From positions 7,153,001 to 7,217,000 of the forward strand of contig NW_018344037.1 in assembly GCF_002099425.1 (NCBI RefSeq): a DNA stretch of 64,000 nucleotides, written 5' to 3'. The DNA is from Phascolarctos cinereus. Lineage: Eukaryota; Chordata; Mammalia; Diprotodontia; Phascolarctidae. Made by a program: the position numbers and the translations under genes. Shown here piece by piece: positions 34,940 through 45,539 of this stretch. The notes beneath the pieces are model-generated. The model was not told the DNA's origin. It saw nothing but the letters and a program-made list of their open reading frames with translations, and did not search any database. Within the stretch, counting starts at the first letter, position 1, and each line of letters starts with the position of its first letter.

Positions 34940-35790
34940 AGAGAGGGAAGGAATGATTGATGAGGTAAGATCCAGAGTAAAAGTAGATTTATCCTTGGCA
35001 GATAAAAACATTACCTCTTCTTCAGATTGGAGAAAAGGTAGAAAGGAAAGTTAATTATATAGAAGTCTTCTGAGATATGTAATAGTGAAGACAGAGATAC
35101 AACAGATCAACTTTATTTTTTCAGTAAATTGGGAGTTGAGGCAATTTCCTGTGAGAAAAGTGATCGAGAGTAACATCAAAGTGTCAAAGGGAGGTAAGAT
35201 TTTTGTGATGATGGATGTGAGGAGTGTGATGCAGAGATGATCAAGGAACAAAAGGATTTCTACATAGTAGTGAGGATCTAATTTTAACATGAATTTGTTG
35301 CAAATTCAGTAGTCATTGTAGCATGAATTCTAGTCATGTTTAACAGATTAAAATTCAGAAAGAAATGACTTTAGCACATGATAGAGTTGAGAGTTAACAA
35401 GGCATGAGTAGCAGAAAGAAAATGCAGCAAGGTGTTTAAGGACAGAAGGTAGAGTATCAATGAACTTTTTAAATAAAGAGTCAAGACTGTGAAGAGATAA
35501 AAGTAAGGTCATGCAGGAGTGAGGGACTAGAGAAACTGGGAAGGGTGGAGTGCCTGGATTTCATATTTAGAAAGAATCAAATGGGGAGAGATGATAAAAC
35601 AGGAAATTATTGTCAAAGAGATGAATTTCAGAATTAAGATCTTGGAAGTAGAACAGTTTTAGATAATCCTAAAATTTAAGCTCCTGGGAGTAGGGTAGAG
35701 ATAGAGGTAATGAGATTTGAGGAAGTTGATGAGTTTGGAGGCCAAGTTATTAGCTAAAAGGGATAATAATTTTATTATAGAAGCCACCAG
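34940..35790 (-). mobile_element. L2 LINE fragment (upstream of RT), minus strand
   Basis: Purine-rich on the plus strand, with an order of motifs resembling L2 in reverse ('ttattttttcagtaaattgg', 'gttgaggcaatttcctgtga', 'atgagatttgaggaagttga'). No frame survives. Assigned by pattern similarity to the L2 endonuclease-to-RT region, so moderate confidence. Confidence 0.5.
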
Positions 35791-35827
35791 TGGCAGAATG
35801 TTCATTCAGCTTAAAGCCCTTCAGTGA

Positions 35828-36085
35828 AAATAATAGCTAGTATTTATATATTGCTTTAAGGTTTGCAAAACTCTTTAAATATGTTACTTCATTTACTCTT
35901 CCTATCAACCCTGTGAGGTATGTGATAGTATTATCCCTGTTTTACAGAAGAGGAAACTGAAGCAAAGAGCTTAAGTGATTTTCCCAGTGTCATATAGTAT
36001 GTCTGAAGCAGTATTTGAACTCAGTAAGCAGTATTTGAACTTGTCCAAATGCTACATTCTATATACTACACCACCTAACTGTTGG
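35828..36085 (-). mobile_element. MIR/CORE-SINE with an internal 20-base duplication
   Basis: 'aatagctagtatttatatat', 'aggtttgcaaaactctttaa', 'ccctgtgaggtatgtgatag', 'gttttacagaagaggaaact' and 'actacaccacctaactg' in order. The segment 'cagtatttgaactcagtaag' is followed at once by 'cagtatttgaacttg', a small tandem duplication at about 36,009-36,040. Confidence 0.85.
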
Positions 36086-36184
36086 ATAAGGAGATTTTCT
36101 GTTATGAGTGCAATGGGAGTCCCAAAAGAAAACCAGCAAGATAGCCACCAATATTTTCCCAAGTTATTCTTTTCATAATTTTTT

Positions 36185-36965
36185 TATATGTATTTCATAA
36201 CCATCCTGGTTTTTCAGCAATTTGTTACTTTTATAATTCAGAGCCCAGAACTTACCTCTAGATGTAGTCTGAACAGTTCAGAGTATAGTGCCAGTATTAC
36301 TGTCATTATTCTGGAGATTACATACTCAGTGATGTAGCCTAATATTGCATTAGCACTTAACAGTCACATTATACTGTTAACTCATAATGAAATTTTAGTC
36401 AAGGAATATTCCCCAACCTTTTTCATGTGGATTAATGTTTAATCATGTCTCTTCTTTTCTGAATTGCCCAGTTGAATTTTTAAACTTTGTAGAAATTTAT
36501 ATTCCTATCTAATTAAATTTATCATATTTATTTGTCCCTTCAATTTTATGTGAATGAGATCTTTTGGGGGATAATGATTCTCTCATTTAAATTATGAGCC
36601 ATCTCTCCTAGCTTTGTTACTCATGTAAGCATACCTTAGTTTATTCATTCATGTCACTGATAAAAATGTTGAACACAGCAGGGCCAAGGACAGAACTAAA
36701 GGCATATCTCTACATCACATTAATAAAGATCTCTTCCAGGTTGACATCAATTCATTTACCAATTTCAGTATAGTCATTCAGCCAGCTAAGAAGACAATTA
36801 GCTGTACTATCATCCAGCTCCAATTTCTCTATCTAATCTATAAGAATATACAAAGAAACTTTGTCAAACACTTTCTGAAATCTAAGTATGCTATATCTAT
36901 GTCATAATTAAGCAATGCTATAAAAATTAGATGATATTTAAATGATATAATTTATTCTTAATAAA
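36185..36965 (-). mobile_element. L3/CR1-like LINE, reverse-transcriptase region
   Basis: In reverse the sequence matches CR1/L3 RT. 'actttgtcaaacactttctg' (about 36,860) is the antisense of a ..SKAFDxVS.. motif, 'gtcattcagccagctaagaa' that of ..SWLND.., and 'cactgataaaaatgttgaac' that of ..FNIFIS... No open frame remains. It predates the marsupial SINEs. It is the best L3/CR1 copy here. Confidence 0.75.
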
Positions 36966-37984
36966 AAGACCATAGTGTCCAAGAGAGGATGAAATATGTA
37001 TGAAGGCCATCAAAATCAATCTCTAGTAAGATTAATTGAAAGATATTTTAGGGGAGTCAAGATGGCAAAATAAAAGCAGTAACTTGATTGAGCTCTCTCC
37101 CAAACCCCTCCAAATACTTGTAAAAAAATGGCTCTAAAAAAAAGTCTAAAGCAGCAAAACCCACAAAAGACAGAGAGGCACAAATTTCCAGCCCAAGACA
37201 ACCTGGATGGTTGATTGGAAAGGTATATTGTGCTGAACTGGGAGAGGAGCTCAGTTTGGCATGGGCCACAGAGGCAAAAAACAGGGCTCAGTGAACTTGA
37301 AGCAGTCCTCAGGGGACTGAATCAAGGGGAGCTGTGGCAGTTTCTGGACTTTTCAACTCATAAACACCAAAGACAACTTAGATGGTCAGTAAGAAAAGTC
37401 TGTCTGACCTCAGTGAAAGAGGAGATTGGCCCTGAAGCAGTTATGGTGCAGCCTTGGGGTGGTGGCTGCTTCTGGAGCTTTCAGGCCCACAAATGGAGGT
37501 AGAATTGAGTGGCTAATCAGAGGGAGACTGCAGGGATCTCTTTTCTGGTACTGAGGCAGGATTCTCTTGCTTTGCCTGTGCTTGGATCTGTGTCACAGTT
37601 CTGGGTGGTGGTCCTAGGGCTAAGAGGAGTGTTGTCTTGGTAGACCTTGTGGTGGGAGTGCAGAGAAAGTCCTCCTCATGGTTGCAAGGCAGAAAACAGT
37701 GCTTGTGATCACTCATAGACCAGAAAACAGGCCAGAAAAGGAGTAAACATCTTGCCCCTTATCATACCACTTTGGAAGAACTGAAAATTTACAGGTCCCT
37801 AGAAGTATCTCTGAAAACAACTGCACAAAACCCTCAAATCTTGGGACAGTACTTTCTCCACACTGGAAGCAGACCCCTACCCTAAAAAAAGAATTTATAA
37901 CTCGAGTAATTGACTGGGATCATGAACAAATAGCTCAAAAAAGTCAGACCATAGAATCTTTCTTCGGTGACAAAGAAGATTGAA

Positions 37985-38110
37985 GGGGCAGCTAGGTGGT
38001 GCAGTGGATAAAGCACTGGCCCTGGAGTCAGGAGGACTTGAGTTCAAATCTGACTCAGAGCAAACACTTGACACTTAGTAGCTGTATGGCCCTGGGCACA
38101 AAAAAAAAAG
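37985..38110 (+). mobile_element. Short tRNA-like SINE, first unit of a dimer
   Basis: 'ggggcagctaggtggtgcag' then 'ggagtcaggaggacttgagt' and 'agctgtatggccctgggcac', ending in an A run; the final CACTTAACCCC segment is lost. Preceded by 'aaagaagattgaa' (37,972-37,984). Confidence 0.9.
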
Positions 38111-38119
38111 CTTCTCTTA

Positions 38120-38272
38120 GGGGCAGCTAGGTGGTGCAGTGTATGGAGCACTGGCTTTACAGTCAGGAGGACCTGAGTTCAAATTCTAGCCTCAGACCAA
38201 ACACTTCACACTTACTAGCTGCGTGATCCTGGGCAAATCACTTAATTTCAATTGTCTTAAAAAAAAATAAAA
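38120..38272 (+). mobile_element. Short tRNA-like SINE, second unit of a dimer
   Basis: Same family, same orientation, nine bases after the first unit's A tail. It is followed by 'aaagaagaatgaa' (38,273-38,285), which matches the sequence before the first unit at 12 of 13 bases. The duplication therefore brackets both units together. Confidence 0.9.
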
Positions 38273-38365
38273 AAAGAAGAATGAAACATACAAACAGAAG
38301 AAGACAACAAAATCAAAGCTCCTACATCCAAAGCCTACAAGAAATATATGAATTAGTTCCAGGCC

Positions 38366-39175
38366 ATGGAAGAGCTCAAAAAAGATTTTAAGAAGCAAGT
38401 AAGAGAAGTAGAGGAAAAACTGAGAAGAGAAATGAGAGTGATGCAAGAAAATCATGAAAAACAAGTCAACAGCTTGCTAAAGACCTCAAAAATACTGAAG
38501 AAAATAACACCTTCAAAAATGCCTAACCCAAATGGCAAAAGAGGTCCAAAAAGCCAATGAGAAGAAGAATGCTTTAAAAAGCAAAATTGTTTAAATAGAA
38601 AATGAAGTACAAAAGCTTACTGAAGAAAATACTTCCTTAAAAATTAGAATGGAGTAATTTGAAGCTAGTGACTTTATGAGAAATCAAGACACTGTATAGC
38701 AAAACCAAAAGAGTGAAAAAAATAGAAAACAATGTGAAATATCTCATTGGAAAAACAACTGACCTGGAAAAGAGATCCAGGAGAGATAATTTAAAAATTA
38801 TTGGACTACCTGAAAGCCATGATAAAAAAAAAGAGCTTAGATATCATCTTTCAAGAAATTATCAAGGAAAACTGCCCTGATATTCTAGAAGCAGAGTGCA
38901 AAATAAAAATGGAAAGAATCCACCAATCACCTCCTGAAAGAGATCCCCAAAGGAAAACTCCTAGGAATATTACAGCCAAATTCCAGAGTTCCCAAGTCAA
39001 AGAGAAAATATTGCAAGCAGCCAGAAAGAAGCAATTCAAGTATTGTGGAAACAGAATCAGGATAACAAAAGATTTAACAGCTTCTACATTAAGTGACTGG
39101 AGGACTTGGAATAAAATATCCAGTAGGGCAAGGGAGATAGGATTACAACCAAGAATCCCTACCCAGCAAAACTGA
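38366..39175 (+). pseudogene. HAL1 ORF1 remnant (LINE RNA-binding protein)
   Basis: The N-terminal coiled coil is open from 38,366 to 38,560 (MEELKKDFKKQVREVEEKL.., regular heptads). Broken coiled coil follows. The RNA-recognition start RRDNLKIIGLPES lies near 38,785-38,820, and the C-terminal domain is open to 39,175 (..KEKILQAARKKQFKYCG.. and ..AREIGLQPRIPTQQN). At least one frame change lies at the A9 run near 38,824-38,832, and further stops lie between 38,560 and 38,700. In the L1 family ORF1p is a trimeric, nucleic-acid-binding chaperone of the retrotransposition particle. Confidence 0.85.
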
Positions 39176-39432
39176 GTACAATCCTTTAGGGAAAAAATGG
39201 ATATTAAATGAAATAGAGGACTTTTAAACATTCTTGAGGAAAAGACCGGAGCTGAATAGAAAATCTGAATTTCAAATATAATTCAAATATAAGGCTCAAG
39301 TGAAACATGAAGAGGTAAACAGAAAAGAGAAATTGTAAGAGACTTATTATTATTGAACTTTTTACATTCCTGCATGGAAATATGATTTTAATAACTCATG
39401 AGACCTTAGTCAGTGTTAGTGTAGTTGGAGGA

Positions 39433-39437
<5 letters not shown>

Positions 39438-39486
<49 letters not shown>

Positions 39487-39491
39487 GTATA

Positions 39492-39526
<35 letters not shown>

Positions 39527-39527
39527 G
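39438..39527. repeat. (TA)n array in the HAL1 spacer
   Basis: About 45 TA units with CG and CA interruptions, placed just before the spacer landmark 'ggacacagggtgagttgaag'. The HAL1 copy at 57.7 kb has a microsatellite at the corresponding position. Confidence 0.95.
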
Positions 39528-40344
39528 TATCATAAAGGACACAGGGTGAGTTGAAGATGAAGGGGTAATATCTGGAGAATAAAATTAAGGGGTGAGAGAG
39601 GATTAAAATGGGAGAAGGAGGAAGGGAGAGTTAGAATGGGGTAAATTTTCTCACATAAAACAAAAGAAAAGGCTTTTATAATGAAGGGGAAATGGTGGAA
39701 GGTGAGAGGGAATGAGTGAATCTTATTCTTATCAGATTTGACTTAAGGAGGGAATAGCATACACACTCAATTGGGTATGGAAATCTATCTTACCCTTCAG
39801 GAAAATAGAGGTAGGGGTGGGGTAAGGGGACAAAAGAGCAGGGCGATGATAGAGGGGAAGGCAGATTGGGGGAGGGGTAATCAGAGGCAAATACTTCTAA
39901 GGGGGACAAGGTCAAAAGAGAGAATAAAATAAATGGGGAGCACGATAGGATTAAGGCAAATATACTTAGTTTTTCACAACATGACTACTTTGGAAATGTT
40001 TTGCATGACTACTCATATATTACGTATATCCAGTTGCTTACCTCTTCATTGAGAGTGGTTGGGGAGGGAGGATGGGAGAAAATTTGGAACTCAAAGTTTT
40101 AAAAACAAATGGTAAAAAGTGTTTTCACATGCAAATGGGAAATAAGATATACAGGAAATGGGGGTATATAAATCTAGCCTGCCCTACAGGAGAATTGAAG
40201 GGGAAGGGGTTTTCAGAATGGGGTGTGGGGAGGAATGAGATGGGGGAAAAACTTAGAACTCAAGATCTTGTCGAAGCAAATGTTGAAAACTAAAAGTAAA
40301 TTTTAAAAAAATTTCAAAAAAATCAAAAAAATCTTTCCCACCCA

Positions 40345-40345
<1 letters not shown>

Positions 40346-40380
<35 letters not shown>

Positions 40381-40392
40381 AAAAGAAAGAAA
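40346..40392. repeat. (GAAA)n microsatellite after the HAL1 tail
   Basis: About eleven GAAA units, probably grown from the A-rich LINE tail. Confidence 0.9.
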
Positions 40393-40784
40393 GCCTAAGG
40401 AAAGGAAAACTAAGAAGGGGTACATGAAAAAGCTCTCTTCAAATATTTCAAGGGCTTTTGTATGAAAGAGGAAGTAGGTTTCTTTGTTGGCTACCTTAAA
40501 TCAAAATGAGAACGAGTGGATGGAAGTTGCTAAAGTCAAGTTTATGTTTGATGGAAAGAAATAATTCCTATTAGCACTATCAAAAAATATTATGGTATTG
40601 TTTAATAGCCACTGAAGATATTCAACAAAAATTTATATTTTGATTGAGATACAATGACCTCTTGTCCAGGTACTATATGCACTATATGGCCTAAAGTTTC
40701 CTTCCAACTCTAAGATTCTGTGATTTTAGGTAATTATAACCTTTCATTGGCACTTAGCCTCATTATTAGTCATATTACATTAGG

Positions 40785-40945
40785 CACATAACAGATCCTC
40801 TCTAAGACTGCACTTCCCCATCTGTAAAATAAAGACATATTGTATCATACTGCTTATCCTGAAGGTGGTTTGAACATCAAATGAGATAATGCATCTTTAA
40901 TTTTTTTTTGTAAATATAAAGTGCTATGAGTTATTCTTAATAACA
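40785..40945 (+). mobile_element. MIR fragment
   Basis: 'ccccatctgtaaaataaaga', 'catcaaatgagataatgcat' and 'aaatataaagtgctatgag' in order. Confidence 0.7.
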
Positions 40946-41149
40946 ATTACAATAACAAATCTTGGGTTGTTTTTGAAGATTTAAGGATCTATATCAAGCC
41001 TATCTAACACAGAATCCCCCCTCCCTAAGCCAGTATTAAGTTTTAAAAAATCAAGACCTTTAACTATATCTAGTTTTTTCTAATTGTTTCAGAAGTTCTA
41101 CAATTCTGCACAATTCTGCAGGAAATACTGAAAGCTACATAGGTCTCTT

Positions 41150-41340
41150 TAGGGAAGATAGTTTAGTTCAGTGGGAAAAGCCTAGGCTTTTGAGTCAAGT
41201 GACCAAAATTCAAATTTTATTTCTGAGGTTGGGCAAATTCTGTAACCTCTTGGGACCTATTTTCCTAATCTATATTTCAAAAAGATTGAAATAAATCTCT
41301 GAGTTCTCTTCCAGTTCTAGAGCCATGATTCTGCCATCTG
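41150..41340 (+). mobile_element. MIR-like SINE
   Basis: 'ttcagtgggaaaagcctagg', 'tgggcaaattctgtaacctc', 'gggacctattttcctaatct' and 'ctcttccagttctagagcca' in order. Confidence 0.7.
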
Positions 41341-41344
41341 ATTT

Positions 41345-42025
41345 ACAAGTTCTCTCAGTACTATGGATTATGATATGTCTGATCCTGAAGATATCTTATT
41401 TTACTCTGAATGTATAATATGTAACTTAAAATCCTTATTCAGAGGGGGGAAATGCTAATAATATGCTACAAAATAAAGACAGGCTTGGTTAGTGGTAGAT
41501 TCTACAGGTAAAACTCTCATCTAATTGAGTTCAAACTTGTTAAATACTTGTAACGAAAAGAATCCTGGAAAGCATAAACTGAAGAGCACCATGGTATCAC
41601 AAAAGTGAAATTTTTCAAGTAGGAACTATCCATTTTTCACTGATTTTCTGATACTCCATATTCATTAACTCATAAAATCCTATAATTTTATTGTATTGTT
41701 TATTAGTCCACATTGAATGACAGTCTATTAATTTTATTTTATAGCCATTACTAGATGATTAGATTTGCATTCTGACTTGTATTTCTTCCAGTTTTCCTAT
41801 TTTTCCCCAAAATTCCCTGTGCAATGCCACCAAAGTATAATCCAGTACTTCAGTGGATCCATTATCTCATTTGTAAGGGCACTTTCTTCCATCAATGTAC
41901 CACAATCCATTTACATCTTCTTATGCTCTTTTATATTTGACCATGATTCCCCCCCCAATAAATTCTTCAAAAAGAAGTTATCTTACCTAAAAAAAAGCTA
42001 AAAAAACCCTAAAGACTTTCTTACC
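41345..42025. other. Intergenic DNA, nothing recognised
   Basis: AT-rich, no repeat or gene assigned. Confidence 0.45.
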
Positions 42026-42040
42026 TAATGTTTTAATTTT

Positions 42041-42187
42041 TTTTTTTTTTTGGTGAGGCAATAGTGGTTAAGTGACTTGACTAGTGTCACACAGCTAGTA
42101 AATATTATGTGTCTGAGGCTGAATTTGAACTCAGGTCCTCCTGACTTCAGGGCCAGTGCTCTATTCACTGCACCACCTAGCTGCCCC
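42041..42187 (-). mobile_element. Short tRNA-like SINE with target duplication
   Basis: The minus-strand copy runs from its T-rich (A-tail) end at 42,041 to 'caccacctagctgcccct'. Flanks 'aatgttttaatttt' (42,027-42,040) and 'aacatgttaatttt' (from 42,189) resemble one another and are a plausible diverged target duplication. Confidence 0.9.
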
Positions 42188-42199
42188 TAACATGTTAAT

Positions 42200-42930
42200 T
42201 TTTTATGGAAACAAGTGTACCTCTCAAGTTTCCTTCTATTGCCCCCCTGTCCATACCTGACTGATTGATCCACTTTCTTTTCCTGGTCTCTGTGTTCCTG
42301 GTGATGTTGAGAACACTATAGTCAAGTCATTTATAATGTATTCTGAGCAACTTATTCCTGCCCGACAGCTTTCTATTGCCCTCTAGAACACTTGAAATTT
42401 TGGTGTTTTGAAAATTATGGCTTTCTGTGTCTCACAGAAAAATTGCATCACTAGATTGTGTGCTGAAAAGTGGGCTTCAATTCACGGAAGATCTTGAAGT
42501 CATTAAAAAAAGCTGCACAATTTCCCAAATGGAATCTAACAACTTTTTTTCCTATTCATTTCTAGTTGATTGTTCATTGGCAGTGCCTATCCAAAATTAT
42601 CTACTGATAGACTAAATCAGTAGAGTGATAATTAATCAAAATAACCATAATTATCTGGGCAATATTCATTTTCATTCACATATTTTTCCCTTGTACTGAT
42701 TGCTTGGCCAAGCTCTATTAAGTCATCAGAAATTAAATTGCAGAAACCCTGCAATGCTCAGGGGCTTTATGAATTTATCACAATATTATCTATAAACGTG
42801 TCCATATTGTAAAACATTCATGCAGTGCATGGCTTCATTTTATTTATTTTAATGAATCTTCCTCTACCAATGTTGATCAGAAACAGTTATGTGACTTATA
42901 GTCTTAGAGAAATGCCCTTAGGTATTGAAA
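42200..42930. other. Intergenic DNA, nothing recognised
   Basis: No repeat or gene assigned. Confidence 0.45.
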
Positions 42931-42934
42931 TATA

Positions 42935-43050
42935 AAGTGAGAGTAAATGCCCAGCTTCACACAACCACTGTGTATTAGACACTAGACTTGAATACAGGTC
43001 TACAGGTCTCTGAATCTGGATCTCTATCCACTGTCATACTGTATTTCTAT
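42935..43050 (-). mobile_element. MIR/SINE fragment
   Basis: 'atgcccagcttcacacaacc', 'gacttgaatacaggtctaca' and 'tctatccactgtcatactgt' are reversed SINE-head landmarks. Confidence 0.6.
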
Positions 43051-43202
43051 GACAGTAATATGGTTATTTATTCCCAGCGCTATGTTTTCAGGCTTTCCAA
43101 AATTCAAAATGTGGTGGGTAGGGACAATATCCAATATTTATTCATTTTTGTTTTATATATACTATAGAACAATAAATGCATTTAAATTATATAAATATGT
43201 GT

Positions 43203-43204
43203 AT

Positions 43205-43236
<32 letters not shown>

Positions 43237-43254
43237 CTCCAATACATGTGTGCA

Positions 43255-43297
<43 letters not shown>

Positions 43298-43305
43298 ATG
43301 TGTAT
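43203..43305. repeat. (CA)n / (TG)n / (TGTA)n inverted microsatellite
   Basis: (CA)~12 at 43,205-43,228 and (TG)~16 at 43,248-43,280, then (TGTA)~5. The two dinucleotide arms are reverse complements about 20 bases apart, a strong hairpin or Z-DNA candidate. Confidence 0.95.
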
Positions 43306-43759
43306 ACTGGATTTGGGTTCAGAAAATTGGGGTTTAGTTCTAAACAATGCCAACTAACACTTGTCTTACCTTGAGCTAGTTATTTAACTTTTCTGTTTTT
43401 CAATGCTCCTATGTCTAAAATGAGGGCTTTGAAACAAATGATCATTGTTCTTTCTATATGATTTGATAAAAGCTAGAAACATTTTACTTCAATTTTCAAA
43501 GTGAATTTTGACAAAAGAATTTTGTTTGCCAATTATTTTTTATCTGTCACCTAACTAGTAGAAAATAGATATGTATTATTTTCACATTATCTTTCACAAA
43601 GGATTTTTTAGCATTTCTAACATAGATTAAATCAGAAAATATTGAAAAAGTGTTTAAAAAACTTATTTTTTAAATAGATTAAGTTTTATTTTTAACAGGT
43701 TAGCTCCAAATTGACTCTACAGTTTCAATATGTAGTCATGATTCATTTGCTACTTAAAA

Positions 43760-43930
43760 AGGCAGTGTTTTATGGTGGAAAAATCACTGATTTGGAAGTC
43801 AAGAGATCTTGAAGACCAGCTCCTTTAGTCAGGTAACTTTGGGGTGAAGGTCCACTTTTCTGTCCCTTAGTTTTCCTCATTTCCAAAACAGATTGAAATA
43901 TATGATATGAAATGTTCCTTCTGTTTCTAA
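43760..43930 (+). mobile_element. MIR-like SINE
   Basis: 'gtgttttatggtggaaaaat', 'tttggaagtcaagagatctt', 'tagttttcctcatttccaaa' and 'atgttccttctgtttctaaa' in order. Confidence 0.65.
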
Positions 43931-43939
43931 AATCCTTGT

Positions 43940-44930
43940 ATTTTCCTTTAATTGCCCCAAATTCTTAATCCCTATCCTAGTATTTGTAGAATCTTAAAGT
44001 AACTACTGGTGAATTCCAAATGGGTAAATATTCTACATGCATAAGCAAGTTGTTTCCTCCCAAAGAAAAGCCACTAAGTAACTTAAAATGCAGGTGAAGA
44101 TTAGAAAAAAAAACTTATTAACCTTTAGTTAAAAATAAAAAAGCAGGGCTTCCATTGTGAACCTCCAAATATCTTTTTAAATAAAAATATTCTTATATAA
44201 GATGTTCCTATAGCAATTTTGTTCTGAAGCAATATTCAAAATATCATTCAATAGAATATCATTGTATTTCAGATTCTAGCTAGCAATAGGTTGAAAAATG
44301 GTAGTTAAAGTGATGCTTTTTTAAATCCCAAGGTGTATACTCTTTGCAGGTCATGGAAATTGCATGGGAGTTTCTCTCTAAGAACTTTCCTAAGTATCTA
44401 CATACAAAATGCAGTGACTAGTTGCTTTTTTTTTTATCAGTGGAATTAAAATCTCACCATTGTGTATGGAACTTGTGAAGAATGTCTCTAATGCCACCTA
44501 CTGTGACAAATTTGAAAAAGAAACAGCCAAAAAAACCTACTTTCTAAAACCCAGTAGTTTAAAGTAACATATTTAGCACTAGAATTCTTGGAAATCACAA
44601 AGAGCTTTTTGAAATGGCTTTAGTAACATTTGTCTCTCTTCCAAAGATGGATAAAGCATCAGCAATGACTACAGAAGGCCTAGAGGAATAAAAATGATGC
44701 AAGATCATAGAAATTTTGTCCTTTCAATATTTTCCTCTTCCTGCCCCAGCTGCCTCACTCTCATGCTTTTCTGCCTGCCAGGCTGGTAAGGATCCAGCAG
44801 AGAAAGAGCCATTGCTTTGTCCTGGCACAAAAACAGACAGGAATTTGGCTTTTGCACTATTCACAGGACTCTTAGGTACTTTACAATTTTCACTTTTTTT
44901 CCTGTCTACACTAATCCCTTGCAGGTGCTT
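43940..44930. other. Intergenic DNA, nothing recognised
   Basis: About 44,640-44,930 is less AT-rich and carries overlapping open frames on both strands up to 109 codons. I see no domain, and the longer one runs into the dispersed repeat at 44,935, so I do not call a gene. Confidence 0.45.
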
Positions 44931-44934
44931 GTCA

Positions 44935-45030
44935 ATCAAGCAATCCATCAACAAACATCTTATTAAGTACTTAATAGATGCCAGGCTCTGTGTCAGATGC
45001 TGGGAACACAAAGTGAAAGATGAAACCTGT
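44935..45030 (+). repeat. Dispersed repeat, AACAAGCATTTATTAAGC family
   Basis: 'catcaacaaacatcttatta', 'tagatgccaggctctgtgtc' and 'gatgctgggaacacaaagtg' in family order. Confidence 0.75.
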
Positions 45031-45427
45031 TTTAATCACAGATAAACCTAGCCGTGGCCTGAGCCACTTGATTTAACTCAATTGAACTGTAGCTCCATCA
45101 GGGCAATTTTCCCCTTTGGACTCTGCAAGGCACACCACTACAGCCAGTATGAGCAGTGATTTCTGGTGTTTGTCAGGGTTCTGTGCAGATTCTTGCTAAT
45201 ATAGTTTACTCAAATCTTAAAGAAGTGACAGTGTTTATTAAAAGGTATATTACTGGACCATTCCCTTTTCAGATCATAGATGTCCTTTACGATATTTTGA
45301 ATGATACTTATTGAAGGCATGTTCTCATTGGTAATATACTGTAGCCTAATTATGCCCAGGATCTATCTTTTCATTACCTTCTGGGTTACTGATAATTTTG
45401 ATTTTTGTGAAGTTGTGGTATTCCATA

Positions 45428-45525
45428 ATTCATTCAACAAGTATTTATTAAACACCCATTAAGTATCAAAAACTGTTTTAGGTGCTAAAGATACTATGGC
45501 AAAATTAAGAAAAGCACACCTTGCT
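45428..45525 (+). repeat. Dispersed repeat, AACAAGCATTTATTAAGC family
   Basis: 'attcattcaacaagtattta', 'ttaaacacccattaagtatc' and 'aggtgctaaagatactatgg'. Confidence 0.7.
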
Positions 45526-45539
45526 TGAAAATAGCTTAA

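Larger units (their letters stand above)
37051..40330 (+). mobile_element. HAL1-type half-L1, nearly complete
   Basis: The 5' end is at 37,051 ('ggggagtcaagatggcaaaa'). A GC-richer 5'UTR of about 1 kb (excluding SINEs) is followed by ORF1 (38,366-39,175 in pieces), then a purine-rich spacer and 3'UTR to the A tail at about 40,305-40,330. There is no ORF2. The spacer matches the L1 inter-ORF spacer up to about 39,970, then jumps to sequence homologous to the L1 3'UTR. A TA array, a SINE dimer and a terminal (GAAA)n are later additions or growths. No clean target duplication was found. ORF1 is broken, so it is not mobile now. Confidence 0.85.

Noticed and set aside
44716-45045. 109-codon frame starting MSFQYFPLPAPAASLSCFSA
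   Set aside because: The 3' third is the dispersed AACAAGCATTTATTAAGC repeat. An overlapping frame exists on the other strand, and there is no splice or promoter context.
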